Positions 35,209-44,200 of a DNA stretch of 64,000 nt are shown here, piece after piece; positions within the stretch are counted from its first letter, which is position 1, and each line of letters starts with the position of its first letter. The notes under the pieces are model-generated. The model saw only the letters and a list, made by a program, of their open reading frames with translations. It was not told the origin of the DNA and searched no databases. A program made the position numbers and the translations under genes. The DNA comes from an uncultured Prevotellaceae bacterium. GTDB lineage: Bacteria; Bacteroidota; Bacteroidia; Bacteroidales; Bacteroidaceae. The stretch lies in assembly GCA_900316355.1 (NCBI GenBank), contig ONCQ01000010.1, positions 1-64,000 of the forward strand, read 5' to 3'.

Positions 35209-37962
35209 ATGCATCTGAAACATCTGGCAGCGCTCGCTGTCATCCTCGTCTGCGCCATCACCTCTCACGCCCAGCAGCTGGCCTTCCCCGGTGCTGAGGG
35301 CTTCGGCGCCTATGCCACCGGCGGACGTGGCGGTACGGTCTATCATGTCACCAACCTCAATGCCTCGGGAGCCGGTTCGCTGGCCGATGCCGTGAGCCAG
35401 TCGGGGCGCATCGTGGTCTTCGACGTTGCCGGCGTCATCAACATCACCAACGCCAGCATCACCATCAAGAGCAATATCACCATCGCCGGACAGACCGCCC
35501 CGGGCGAGGGTATCACCATCTACGGCGGTCGCGTCATCGCCTCGAAGTCCAAGAACATCATCATGCGATATATCCGTATGCGAGGCGGCCAAAGCATCGA
35601 GAGCGACAAGTGCACGCTGACGCTCGACAACTGCGAGAATGTCATCATGGACCACTGCAGCATCTCATGGGGACCGTGGGACGATGTGCATATCAAGGAC
35701 GCCAATAACATCACGTGGCAGAACTGCATCATCGCCGAGGGCATAGAGCCTCAGCGCTTCGGCAGCATCACCGACGGCACCCGCAACTGGACCATCAGCC
35801 ACTGCCTGTGGATAGACAACAAAAGCCGCAACCCGAAGATGAAGTGCTACTTGCAGTACTATAATAATGTGGTGTATAACTACGCGATGGGCATCATCGG
35901 CGGGCACTCATCGGCGGACAACTACCAGGATGTGATGAACAACTACTTCATCGCAGGCCCCAGCACCACAGGTGACAAGTATTTTGACGACTGGACAGAG
36001 ACCGACCATCTCTACAGCACCGGCAACTACTATGACGGCAACAAGAACGGCGTGCTCGACGGCACTCTCATCACCGACTACCACAAAGCCACGCCGATGG
36101 CGAAGCCCTACTTCAATGTCACGCATCCCATGAACGTCCAGACGGCTGCCGATGCCTATGCCGCAGTGGTGGAACATGCGGGAGCCTCGCGTGTGCGCGA
36201 CAGCCATGACCGCCGCTATATCGAGCAGCTGACATCGCTCGGCACCAAGGGCGCCTTCATCGCTAACGAGGGTGACGTTGGCGGCATCGGCACGCTGGCT
36301 GGCGCACCGCGTCCGCTCGACAGTGACAACGACGGCATGAGCGATGAATGGGAAACGGCCAACGGCCTGAATCCCAACCAGAACGATGCCAGCGGCTACA
36401 CGCTCGGCGGTGGCTACACCAACATCGAGCACTATGTGAACAGCCTTGCTGTCAAGAGCACCTTTCTGATATGTCCGCAGAATGTGAAGGCATCGATGGT
36501 CACGAAGACCGTGGCGCGTCTGGATTGGAGCAACGGTGAGGTAGAGGCCACTAACATCATCGTGGAGAAGTCTGAGGACGGGCGCCACTTCACAGAGGTG
36601 AAGCGCGTGAGCGGTAAGTCCTCGGCAACGACGGTGAATGGCCTGACAGCCGGCAAACCGTATTATTTCCGCCTCAAGGCCATCGCCGGCGAGGTGGAGT
36701 CGGCCTACTCCGCCATCGTGTCGGTCAACAATGACTATATGTTGCCTGGGCGTGGCGTGGCGGCAGGCACTACCACCTTCACACCGCGTGAAGGATGCCT
36801 CTACCGCATCATCAACTATGCCACCGTGCCCTATAATTCAAGCACCAACCTCAACGGTGTGCCCAAGTACCTGCTGTTCACGCTCGGCGGCAGCCTGGGA
36901 GCTACTGAGGATTTCCAATGGGACAGCCCCTCGCAGCTCTGGGAAATCATTCCCGTTGACGGTGGCTTCCACATCCGCAACAGCGCCACCGGCACCTACA
37001 TTGCACCCACCAACGCCACTACGGGCGACGGCGAAGACCGCATCGGGCAGACCGACACACCGGCCGTGATGACCATCAACTACACGGGCGACCATCAACC
37101 CTCGCAGTCGGGGCTCTCGACAGCGGTGTCCATGTACCGCATCAACTGCCCCTCGTTCAAGGGCTACCAGATTCGTGCGCGCGGCTTCGGCAACGACTGG
37201 CTGTGGGGCTCCGGCACCTTCGACCGCGCCGACATGGTGTTCACCTTTGCCGAAGTGCCTGCCGACCAGATTGCCGCCCTCGCAGGCTTCGCAGCCGGCA
37301 AGACCTATAACATCTACAGCTACGGCACACAGTCAGGCTCCGGCGCCAGCATCGCCGGCACCGACATCCAGCGCCGCTACCTCTATAGCGTGCCCAGCCA
37401 CGATGGTAAGCGTGACTCCATCGTCTATCGCATCGGTCTCGCCGAGCAGGCCATCATCGACGGCGCCGAAGACCCGTTGGCCAGCGACCCCGCAGCGCTG
37501 TGGACGCTGGATGATGCGCAGAACGGATACTACTATGTCCGCAACCAGAAGAGCGGGGCTTATCTGGTTATCAACAACTATCTCTCTGCGGCGCCTGCCA
37601 CCATCTATCCGCGCTATAGCAAGCACGACAACGGCCACGCTGCCTTCTTCCTCGATGCCGATGAGAGCGGCAAGCGGCTCTTCAACGTGGGCAATCCCGA
37701 TGCCGACGGCAAGGGCGGTCCGCTCGCCATCTTCTCCCTCCATGCTGACCGCACACGTCTGCGCTGGGTCATCGAGCCCACGCCCATCCCTCCAGTCTTC
37801 GACGGTATCAGCGTGCGCGCAGCGATACGTCCTGCCTCCACCCGCTACTTCAGCCTTCAGGGCATCGCCCTCTCATCCCCTCCACGTCAGGGCGTTTACA
37901 TTGAGCAGCGCACTGAAGCTGACGGTACCGTGACAGCGCATAAGGTAGCCGCCCGGAAGTGA
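35209..37962 (+). CDS. Pectate-lyase-like protein with FN3 and ricin-like modules
   Basis: A 917-residue exported protein. After a signal peptide (ending SHAQ), residues 23 to about 400 form a parallel beta-helix lyase domain of PL1 type. It opens LAFPGAEGFGAYATGGRGG and contains IMRYIRMRGG and IMDHCSISWGPWDDVHI. A calcium-site-like DSDNDGMSDEWE lies near 373-384. An FN3 module follows (about 425-510), then a region resembling ricin-type beta-trefoil repeats. The C-terminal tail RYFSLQGIAL to KVAARK matches a tail seen on many secreted Prevotella proteins. Pectin or another uronic glycan is the inferred substrate. Confidence 0.83.
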   Translation: MHLKHLAALAVILVCAITSHAQQLAFPGAEGFGAYATGGRGGTVYHVTNLNASGAGSLADAVSQSGRIVVFDVAGVINITNASITIKSNITIAGQTAPGEGITIYGGRVIASKSKNIIMRYIRMRGGQSIESDKCTLTLDNCENVIMDHCSISWGPWDDVHIKDANNITWQNCIIAEGIEPQRFGSITDGTRNWTISHCLWIDNKSRNPKMKCYLQYYNNVVYNYAMGIIGGHSSADNYQDVMNNYFIAGPSTTGDKYFDDWTETDHLYSTGNYYDGNKNGVLDGTLITDYHKATPMAKPYFNVTHPMNVQTAADAYAAVVEHAGASRVRDSHDRRYIEQLTSLGTKGAFIANEGDVGGIGTLAGAPRPLDSDNDGMSDEWETANGLNPNQNDASGYTLGGGYTNIEHYVNSLAVKSTFLICPQNVKASMVTKTVARLDWSNGEVEATNIIVEKSEDGRHFTEVKRVSGKSSATTVNGLTAGKPYYFRLKAIAGEVESAYSAIVSVNNDYMLPGRGVAAGTTTFTPREGCLYRIINYATVPYNSSTNLNGVPKYLLFTLGGSLGATEDFQWDSPSQLWEIIPVDGGFHIRNSATGTYIAPTNATTGDGEDRIGQTDTPAVMTINYTGDHQPSQSGLSTAVSMYRINCPSFKGYQIRARGFGNDWLWGSGTFDRADMVFTFAEVPADQIAALAGFAAGKTYNIYSYGTQSGSGASIAGTDIQRRYLYSVPSHDGKRDSIVYRIGLAEQAIIDGAEDPLASDPAALWTLDDAQNGYYYVRNQKSGAYLVINNYLSAAPATIYPRYSKHDNGHAAFFLDADESGKRLFNVGNPDADGKGGPLAIFSLHADRTRLRWVIEPTPIPPVFDGISVRAAIRPASTRYFSLQGIALSSPPRQGVYIEQRTEADGTVTAHKVAARK

Positions 37963-37999
37963 CGAACAAAAAAACGGACACTATTAAATAAAGAATACA

Positions 38000-38392
38000 A
38001 TGTACGATAGAGCATATACCCCCGAGAGAATCACGGAGTTGAAACCAAACGAGGTCTTTGTGTTTGGCAGTAATCTGGCAGGTGCCCATGGCGGTGGCGC
38101 CGCCCTGCTCGCCTTCAGGAAGTTCGGAGCGATATGGGGACAGGGTGTGGGCCTGCAGGGACAGAGCTACGGCATCCCCACCATGCACGGCGGGGTAGAA
38201 GCCATCCGCCCCTATGTGGATGAGTTCGTGGATTTCGCCCAGTCACATCCTGCGCTGACATTCTTCGTGACAAAGATTGGCTGCGGCATCGCCGGCTTCA
38301 CTCCCCGCGAAATAGCTCCCCTCTTCACCTCGGCCCTCCCCATCCCCAACATCCTCCTCCCTCAGGACTTCGTGGACATCATCGAAGGATAG
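38000..38392 (+). CDS. A1S_2505-like (macro-like) small protein
   Basis: A 130-residue cytoplasmic protein. NEVFVFGSNLAGAHGGGAALLAFRK near the N-terminus, then GVGLQGQSYGIPT and TKIGCGIAGF match a family best known as the A1S_2505 phage non-structural protein, which resembles macro-type nucleotide binders. Function unknown. It follows the lyase gene by 37 bp and may be the last gene of the 30932 operon, though its role there is unclear. Confidence 0.72.
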   Translation: MYDRAYTPERITELKPNEVFVFGSNLAGAHGGGAALLAFRKFGAIWGQGVGLQGQSYGIPTMHGGVEAIRPYVDEFVDFAQSHPALTFFVTKIGCGIAGFTPREIAPLFTSALPIPNILLPQDFVDIIEG

Positions 38393-38463
38393 AATAGACT
38401 ATTCCACTTTAATTTCGGATGTGAAAGTGTAAGCTAAAAACTCCCAAAACTTAAGATAATAAT

Positions 38464-38607
38464 ATGGAAACCAAGGACACCCAGAACCAAGAAAAGCGCG
38501 AAGAGCGCACCTACCGTTGTAACGATTGTGGCAACACCGTTTACAAGCACGAAGTATTCTGCTCCAAATGTGGGAAACTGCTGGATAAGTACGACTTCGA
38601 GGATTAA
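38464..38607 (+). CDS. 47-residue zinc-ribbon protein
   Basis: A short gene of 47 residues. It encodes an acidic/basic N-terminal stretch followed by RCNDCG and CSKCGKLL, two CxxC knuckles separated by eleven residues. This is a clean zinc-ribbon fold with little else. The ATG follows an A-rich stretch and the TAA is at 38605-38607. Such small ribbons often serve as accessory or nucleic-acid-binding proteins. No partner is evident. Confidence 0.65.
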   Translation: METKDTQNQEKREERTYRCNDCGNTVYKHEVFCSKCGKLLDKYDFED

Positions 38608-38647
38608 TATTCCCCTTTAATTCAACCAACGAGTAAATAATACAAAA

Positions 38648-39124
38648 ATGAAGAAGTTAGTATTATCAATGATCCTGCTGTGTACAGGTCTGAGTGCATC
38701 TGCAAGAAAGAGTTACATTAACATGTATGCATGGGATTATACAGCTGTTATCCCCAATAGCGCATCATTGACAGGTGACTTGCCTGAAGGGTTTAAAGGA
38801 TACTATAACAACAACGATCTCCCTCAAGGTATCGGTGGCCTTCTCAATCAGTTAGCCGAATATGGATATGAGGTGGAATTCGTAAGCCCTATAGGTTATA
38901 GAGGCTCTCAACAAGTAACAGGAATCTGCTATCTCCTCTCCAAAACGATTGCTGATGACCCTCAGCCTGATACTGAAAACACGGTTACAAGAGTCAAGGC
39001 AGATAAGGAGGTGAAGGAGATTGCCCGCTACAATCTGCAGGGATTGCCGGTGAAGGAGTCCGACAAAGGATTGCAAATCATCGTCTATTCCAACTACACC
39101 ACCAAGACAGTCCTTGTTGAATAG
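38648..39124 (+). CDS. Small exported protein with 'LQG' C-terminal tail
   Basis: A 158-residue protein with a signal peptide (MKKLVLSMILLCTGLSASA). The middle part (YAWDYTAVIPNSASLTG, GGLLNQLAEYGYEVEFVSP) is not recognised. The C-terminus EIARYNLQGLPV to KTVLVE is a beta-rich tail of about 35 residues shared by many secreted Prevotella proteins and present in related form on the lyase at 35209. The tail suggests surface or secretion-related sorting, but this is inference. Confidence 0.72.
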   Translation: MKKLVLSMILLCTGLSASARKSYINMYAWDYTAVIPNSASLTGDLPEGFKGYYNNNDLPQGIGGLLNQLAEYGYEVEFVSPIGYRGSQQVTGICYLLSKTIADDPQPDTENTVTRVKADKEVKEIARYNLQGLPVKESDKGLQIIVYSNYTTKTVLVE

Positions 39125-39352
39125 TGTCTGACAGACAAAGAAAAGTCACATCTTTGGATGCCTGAATCTATGCATATCCACATTTGGGCGGAGTTCTACA
39201 TACCTTTCGGGCGCTACGACTACAATATGGTATTGGTACGACACCTACGCCACCCTCTCCATCAAACAGCATCTGGACATCGACGAGGCATGAGTGGAGA
39301 AATACAGCGAAAATCAACATGAAATGTAAAAAATACGAAAAATAAGAGATGA
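39125..39352. other. Gene-free stretch with possible coding remnants
   Basis: These 228 bp between the small exported protein and the mgtC fragment hold no intact gene. One frame reads YWYDTYATLSIKQHLDIDEA before a stop (ending near 39292), which looks like real protein but cannot be identified. It may be decayed coding sequence. Confidence 0.35.
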
Positions 39353-39593
39353 CCCCATGTCAACACCCGTGTTATCACAGCTAAGTTCCCGCCAAGGAAC
39401 GTAGTCAGGTGGACAAGTTGCTGGAGCAGCTGAAGCCGACGGTGTCATCATCTCAGTCTTCAACTCTTCCACAGACCCAACAGGCCTTCTCGTGGTGAAA
39501 CTCGACATGAAATCCGCCTCCAGCAAGTACAGCGACAACCTCCTCCACCTGCTTCTGGAGCTTGATGGTGTGGAGATACAGAGTATAGAATAG
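39353..39593 (+). pseudogene. 3' fragment of an mgtC-like gene (frameshifted)
   Basis: From CCCCATGTCAACACCCGTGT (39353) to the stop TAG (39591-39593) the sequence closely follows the 3' part of the intact mgtC gene at 58797-59453, including the ending GAGTATAGAATAG. Two single-base deletions relative to the intact copy (in the stretch after TTCCC and after CTGAAG) break the frame. No 5' part with the membrane helices is present. It is therefore a partial, dead duplicate, about 20 kb from its parent and directly upstream of the tubulin operon promoter. Confidence 0.9.
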
Positions 39594-39693
39594 TTTGTTT
39601 TTCTAATTCTGTGTTATTTTGATAGAAAAATATCAGGTTGTACATTCCGATGATGCGAAATGATAAAAATATTGAAAGAAATATGACAAAATC

Positions 39694-39726
39694 TTTGTAG
39701 GATTCCAGAATCTTTTCATAACTTTG
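39694..39726 (+). promoter_or_regulatory. Promoter of the tubulin-like operon
   Basis: TTTG (39694-39697) and TAACTTTG (39719-39726) are 21 bp apart, an excellent Bacteroidales promoter. From the -7 box on it aligns with the polyene operon promoter at 11639. Confidence 0.78.
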
Positions 39727-39764
39727 CAGCCGACTCTTGGATTCTTGAGCCTCTTTTGACATCG

Positions 39765-39778
39765 TGAACGTGTTCACA
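39765..39778 (+). promoter_or_regulatory. Palindrome GTGAACGTGTTCAC, possible operator
   Basis: A perfect 14-bp palindrome about 40 bp downstream of the -7 box. The GTGA-N6-TCAC layout is that of Crp/Fnr-family sites. Copy 1 at 11683-11696 has the same form with one mismatch. It may be a DNA operator, or part of the RNA element. Confidence 0.45.
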
Positions 39779-40026
39779 AAGTCGAAATGTCAAGTTAACT
39801 CACGCCGGAAGGGTGGGTGTGGGAGTCACTATATATAGAAAGGCGTTACTTGACGCTTTGTTCTTGACACTCGAGAATCTGGCAGTTCCCAAACAGTAGT
39901 CAAAAACAAAGCAACAATGACGTCCATGGGTATGTAATATACTCCTATGATATAAATAGGTGTTACATATCGGCGTGGGCTTCGGCGTTGCTTGTCTTGA
40001 CTACTAAGCAATGCCAGAGCTATCGA

Positions 40027-40065
40027 GTGTGAGACAGGCAACAGTACTGACTCTCACGCTTTTTC
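40027..40065 (+). terminator. Terminator-like stem at the end of the leader
   Basis: Starting at about 40026, AGTGTGAGA pairs with TCTCACGCT (40051-40059, one G-U pair) and is followed by TTTTTC. Its 5' arm shares bases with the rod stem closed by TCGAGTG, so the two structures cannot form fully together. This is the layout of an attenuator. Confidence 0.55.
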
Positions 40066-40145
40066 TTATTATATAGTTAACAACATAAGTCATGGACTCT
40101 TAAAATCCGTCCTGTAGGAGAGGCGCAGGCGCAGTATTCATAACG

Positions 40146-41180
40146 ATGAAAAAACCTACGTTGCCTAACATCCCGGAGTTCTCGGATTCCAATTACAAAA
40201 TTATCGGCTATATTGTTGGTGCCTTGGTCACTCTTACTGGCGCTTTTTTTCTTTATGAAGTTTTTGCCGATGGCGATTTAACCTTCAAGGCCAATTGGAA
40301 TATGTTCAAGTCACCGTTAGGTTCTATCTGTCTTTTTATCGGATTCTTCTGGGCCATGCTTTGGTGGGGCAAGTTTACGCATTGGTCCTCCACGCCTGTG
40401 AATGAATATCGCGACAGTTATGGCAATGTGATTGGCCGTGAGGAAAGCATGGACATCATGGATCAGGGCTTTGCCAAGATTATCATGCCCCTCCTTGGTC
40501 ATTTCATTATCGAGCCTATCATCTACGCCGCCATTATTTATTATCCCATCCAATGCGTGATAGCGCTTGTAGGTTCTATATTCCCCTATATCCTTGCTTT
40601 GATTGTAATCGCCATCATCGCATTGTCATGGCTGTTCACGAGCATCGCGATGTTCCGTTATCGTTCTGTGGCCCTGATAGTGTTTGGACTCCTGTTCACC
40701 GTGGCCTTCGCATGGGGAGGCATGGCAATAAAGAACGCAGGCCTAGGTGCAACCATTCAGATGGCTACCGAAATGCCGCAAGGTGCAAATGAAGCATACG
40801 TGGAGAATGAAACAACTGATGAAGCCTTCGACGAGGAGGTGGACGATCAGTTTGAAGGCTATGGTGAAGAGGGACTTTTCGGTAGCCTTCCCGAGGGCAC
40901 CACGGCCTTCGTGGGTGATATGAACGGGTTCCCCATAGAGTTCAACATCACAAAGAATACCGAGACTTTCGAGACAATAGGCATGTATAAAAACGTCAAT
41001 TCAGGTACTATTATGCGCATGACCGGTGAGTCGCTCCCCGCTATGGCTGGTAATATCTACTTTTACGGTAAGGACGGCAATGACGACTGGGTCTTTGAGC
41101 TTAGCGGTGATGCCGAAAATATCAGCGGTACCGCCAATTGCGGCGACAAACAGTTGGCAGTGAAGTTGCACAGAAAGTAA
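40146..41180 (+). CDS. Polytopic membrane protein of the tubulin-like operon
   Basis: A 344-residue protein with about five to six hydrophobic segments in the first 205 residues, an acidic linker (ETTDEAFDEEVDDQFEGYGEEG, about 217-238) and a soluble C-terminal domain of about 100 residues (PIEFNITKNTETF to LAVKLHRK). I do not recognise either domain. As the first gene after the leader, and next to a tubulin-like GTPase gene, it could anchor the cytoskeletal-type protein to the membrane. The next gene begins 40 bp downstream. Confidence 0.8.
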   Translation: MKKPTLPNIPEFSDSNYKIIGYIVGALVTLTGAFFLYEVFADGDLTFKANWNMFKSPLGSICLFIGFFWAMLWWGKFTHWSSTPVNEYRDSYGNVIGREESMDIMDQGFAKIIMPLLGHFIIEPIIYAAIIYYPIQCVIALVGSIFPYILALIVIAIIALSWLFTSIAMFRYRSVALIVFGLLFTVAFAWGGMAIKNAGLGATIQMATEMPQGANEAYVENETTDEAFDEEVDDQFEGYGEEGLFGSLPEGTTAFVGDMNGFPIEFNITKNTETFETIGMYKNVNSGTIMRMTGESLPAMAGNIYFYGKDGNDDWVFELSGDAENISGTANCGDKQLAVKLHRK

Positions 41181-41220
41181 AAAGGAAATTCGAATGATAA
41201 ACAATATAATATTTTAAATT

Positions 41221-44200
41221 ATGGCAAACGAAATTAGAAACAACATCCTTGTAGGTTTGGGTGGAACAGGTGGTAAAATCCTTAAAGCCATCCGAAAGAG
41301 ACTGAATCAGGAGTATTCAGAGGAAGAGTTGAATTCTATTCCCATCAGCTTCCTTTATGTGGACTCTACCGATACTGACCGTATCAGTAAGGAAACGGGT
41401 GAGGATATGTTCGACGAAGGAGAATTCTTGTATATCCAAGGCAAGAATATCAAGGATGTACTCAAGAGTCCCAGTAGTTTTCCCAAGTTGGCTGGTATCA
41501 TAGAGAACCCAGAGGGCTTGATGAAGGCCATTGGCGATGTCGGTGCTGCAGCCGGACAAAAACGCCGTGCAGGACGTATGCTTTTTGCGATGAATATCGA
41601 CAAGTATATTGAATCCATCAAGAAGCGCCGTCAGGAAGCACATAAAAAGAATACGACCAATTGTGCAAAAAACCGAATATTTGTCTTTACGGGTCTCTCT
41701 GGTGGTACAGGTTCCGGCTCTATCATAGATGTGATTGCACAGACCCGCAATATAGATGAATTCCGTGATAGAAAGGAAACGGAAATCATCGTTTTTGCCA
41801 TGGTTCCAGAGCTGACACCTCCGGGACGGGCTGATGTTGCAGGTCGCTATTTTGCGAATGCATACGCAGCACTTAAGGAAATCAATGACCTTCAGTTAGG
41901 TAACTATAAGCCGTTTAATGTAGCGGGAGGTATGTATGACCACCTTGACCTAGGGGAACTTCCGGCCAATGGCGTGTATCTGTTCTCCGACCGCAATGAG
42001 TATGGCAAGCAGATACCTCGTCCAGAGGGTAAGGATTCGGAATTGTACAGCATTGTAGGCGACTTTGCATACGCACGTATGTTCATGGGCGAGATTAACG
42101 ATGACAGTACGCAGTTAGATGATAATTATAAGAGCAGTTCAGCAGGTATGCTGGATGAGTTCCGCCGTTCTTATAGCTTTGAGAACATTGAAGATTTCCG
42201 CAAGGAGACAGATGTGAAAGATCGCCCGTTCCACTCAAAGGCTTTCAGTTCGTTAGGTGTCAAACGTATGGTGATTCCCGACAATGAGATCCTAGAATAC
42301 TTCGTCTATTCATTTGGCAGGCAGGCACTTCTGCAGATGCTCTACAACAATTGGGTGAAAGATAAGGGATTTGCTGCTGAGCCGAGCAACAATCCGTTCC
42401 ACGATGATAATACGGCTGAGAAATCTATCCGCTGGAAGATAACCAAGGAGTATCTGACGCTGGACCTCTCCATCTTCCCAGACCGTAATTTCGCTCGTCT
42501 CAACGACTATTGGGAACATTCCTACCCGGAGTGGTTGAAGGAGGCTCTTAATCGCAATGGTACGGGCTATGAAGACCCAGTAGGCAAACTGGAGCAGCTT
42601 TTTGTGGGTGCCTTTGAAGGCAACGAGATGGCTGCATCGAAATTCAGGAATAAGGGTGTAAGACAATGGTATGACAATGCGCTTAGCGACATTGACGACT
42701 ATGCCAAGCAGATTGCCAACAACATTAAGATGGACCTTTTCAATGATTGGTGCAATGGCTCACTCTCTGTCTATGACACGGACAAACGCCTGCAGAGTAT
42801 CATTGACGAGGTCGTGACACGTAAGAAAGAGCTCCATAACGAATATACAAGTACGCTCTCTCAGTGCGACCTTGATCAGGCAGAACGGGATGCCAGCCTG
42901 AGTGACTATTTAGAAAAGAAGAAAGGCCTGTTCTTTGCCATGAAGCGTGCGGGGCTCACGGAGCGTCATGCCCGCCAGTGCTACAATTTATATAAGGATA
43001 AGACTAGGGTCGTGGCTCTTGACTTCGGCTGCAAACTGGTTGATAAGGTGCTCTCCGAACTTCGAGGCTTGCTCAACGAGGTTCAGGACTTCCAAAAAGA
43101 GATGGTGGAGAACATCGCAGATGCCGCCACACTGATAGGTAACCGCTGCAACGACGATACCACGCACTTCGACCTTGACGGCTATGTTATTCGCTTCTAT
43201 GATTCCAACAAAGTTAGAGAGTTTGTTGAGAAAGTAGTGCGAGACAAGAAACTGATGGATCAGGTGTTTGAGGCGCTACGTACTGGCATTTTGAACTTCC
43301 TTGAGAATAAGGCCGATGCCTTTGTCGGTGTGAAGAACACTTTACGCATGAAGAGCCTTCCCAACCTGTTGTTCGGTATTTTAAGTAATGTGACGGAGGC
43401 TATTCACGACGAGTTGTGTGTTAAAGAAAAGGATAAGCTGCTGCATCGTAATATCCTCACTCAGATGGCAGAATTATATAAAGGTGACCAGATAGGCCGA
43501 CTCGCTGAAGATATGATTCAGAAAGGTGGCACTTACTTGGAAATCAATGACACTGAGCTTGATAAGGTGAAGGGCCTGAAAGATCCTAATTCTGTAAAGG
43601 GAAAGACCATCGCCATCAAAACCGTGTTTATACAGCTGCCTCGGGTAGAGGGTAATAATAGTGAGATGGCACAAGACTTCTCGAAGAAGCTGAAAGATGA
43701 GCTCAAGAAGAAGGTGAGTAGCGGCATAGAGGTGGTTGTTGATACCAATGGAACAAAGTCCAACGAGATTTCTGTCATGAGTGTGGTCTATTGCTTCCCA
43801 GTGCGTGTGTTGAAGCATCTGCCTTCATACGCGGAGAAGTATAACTACCTTACCATCAAGGATCCCAATGCTGAATTCAACCGCCTGATGTTGCATTCTG
43901 AAGGCAAGGGTGACCAGTTCACTCCGCTTGAACTTCCTGAGGACAAGTCCATTAGTGAGCTTCGTGATATGTACATCCCATATTTGATGCTGGCGTACGG
44001 GACAGGTGTAATTAAGTACGGAGAGACCAAAGATGGTACTGGCCGGAAATACTACTGCACCATCAGATCGTTTGCCGGTGTGGAAAATATGGAAAAGATA
44101 GGTGATGGCTACACCAGCTTTAAGGATTTGGTCTATTCTAATATCCTGAGAGATGAAACCCTCATGGAAAATATCCAGAAACAAGCTTCGAAGGCTCTGC

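Larger units (their letters stand above)
39733..40065 (+). ncRNA. Conserved 5' leader, copy 2, with long rod-like hairpin
   Basis: The first part repeats copy 1: block 1 (39763-39794), a hairpin ACTCAC/GTGGGT (39798-39803 with 39813-39818) and block 2 (39823-39846). Beyond this a long imperfect rod forms. CACTCGA (39868-39874) pairs with TCGAGTG (40023-40029), TCTGGC (39878-39883) with GCCAGA (40013-40018), AGTAGTCAA (39895-39903) with TTGACTACT (39997-40005), and AAGCAA (39909-39914) with TTGCTT (39988-39993). TATGTAA/TTACATA and CCTAT/ATAGG close the tip. A terminator-like stem overlaps its base. I do not recognise a known RNA family. The first ORF starts at 40146. Confidence 0.65.

Noticed and set aside
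39314..39538. 74-codon minus-strand frame
   Set aside because: Antisense of the mgtC fragment; the forward strand alignment with the intact gene explains this sequence.
39733..40065. RNase P RNA, tmRNA or 6S RNA
   Set aside because: Conserved cores such as GAGGAAAGTCCGG-type (RNase P) or a tRNA-like tmRNA end are absent. A rod shape alone is not enough for 6S RNA, and the leader sits in front of an operon.
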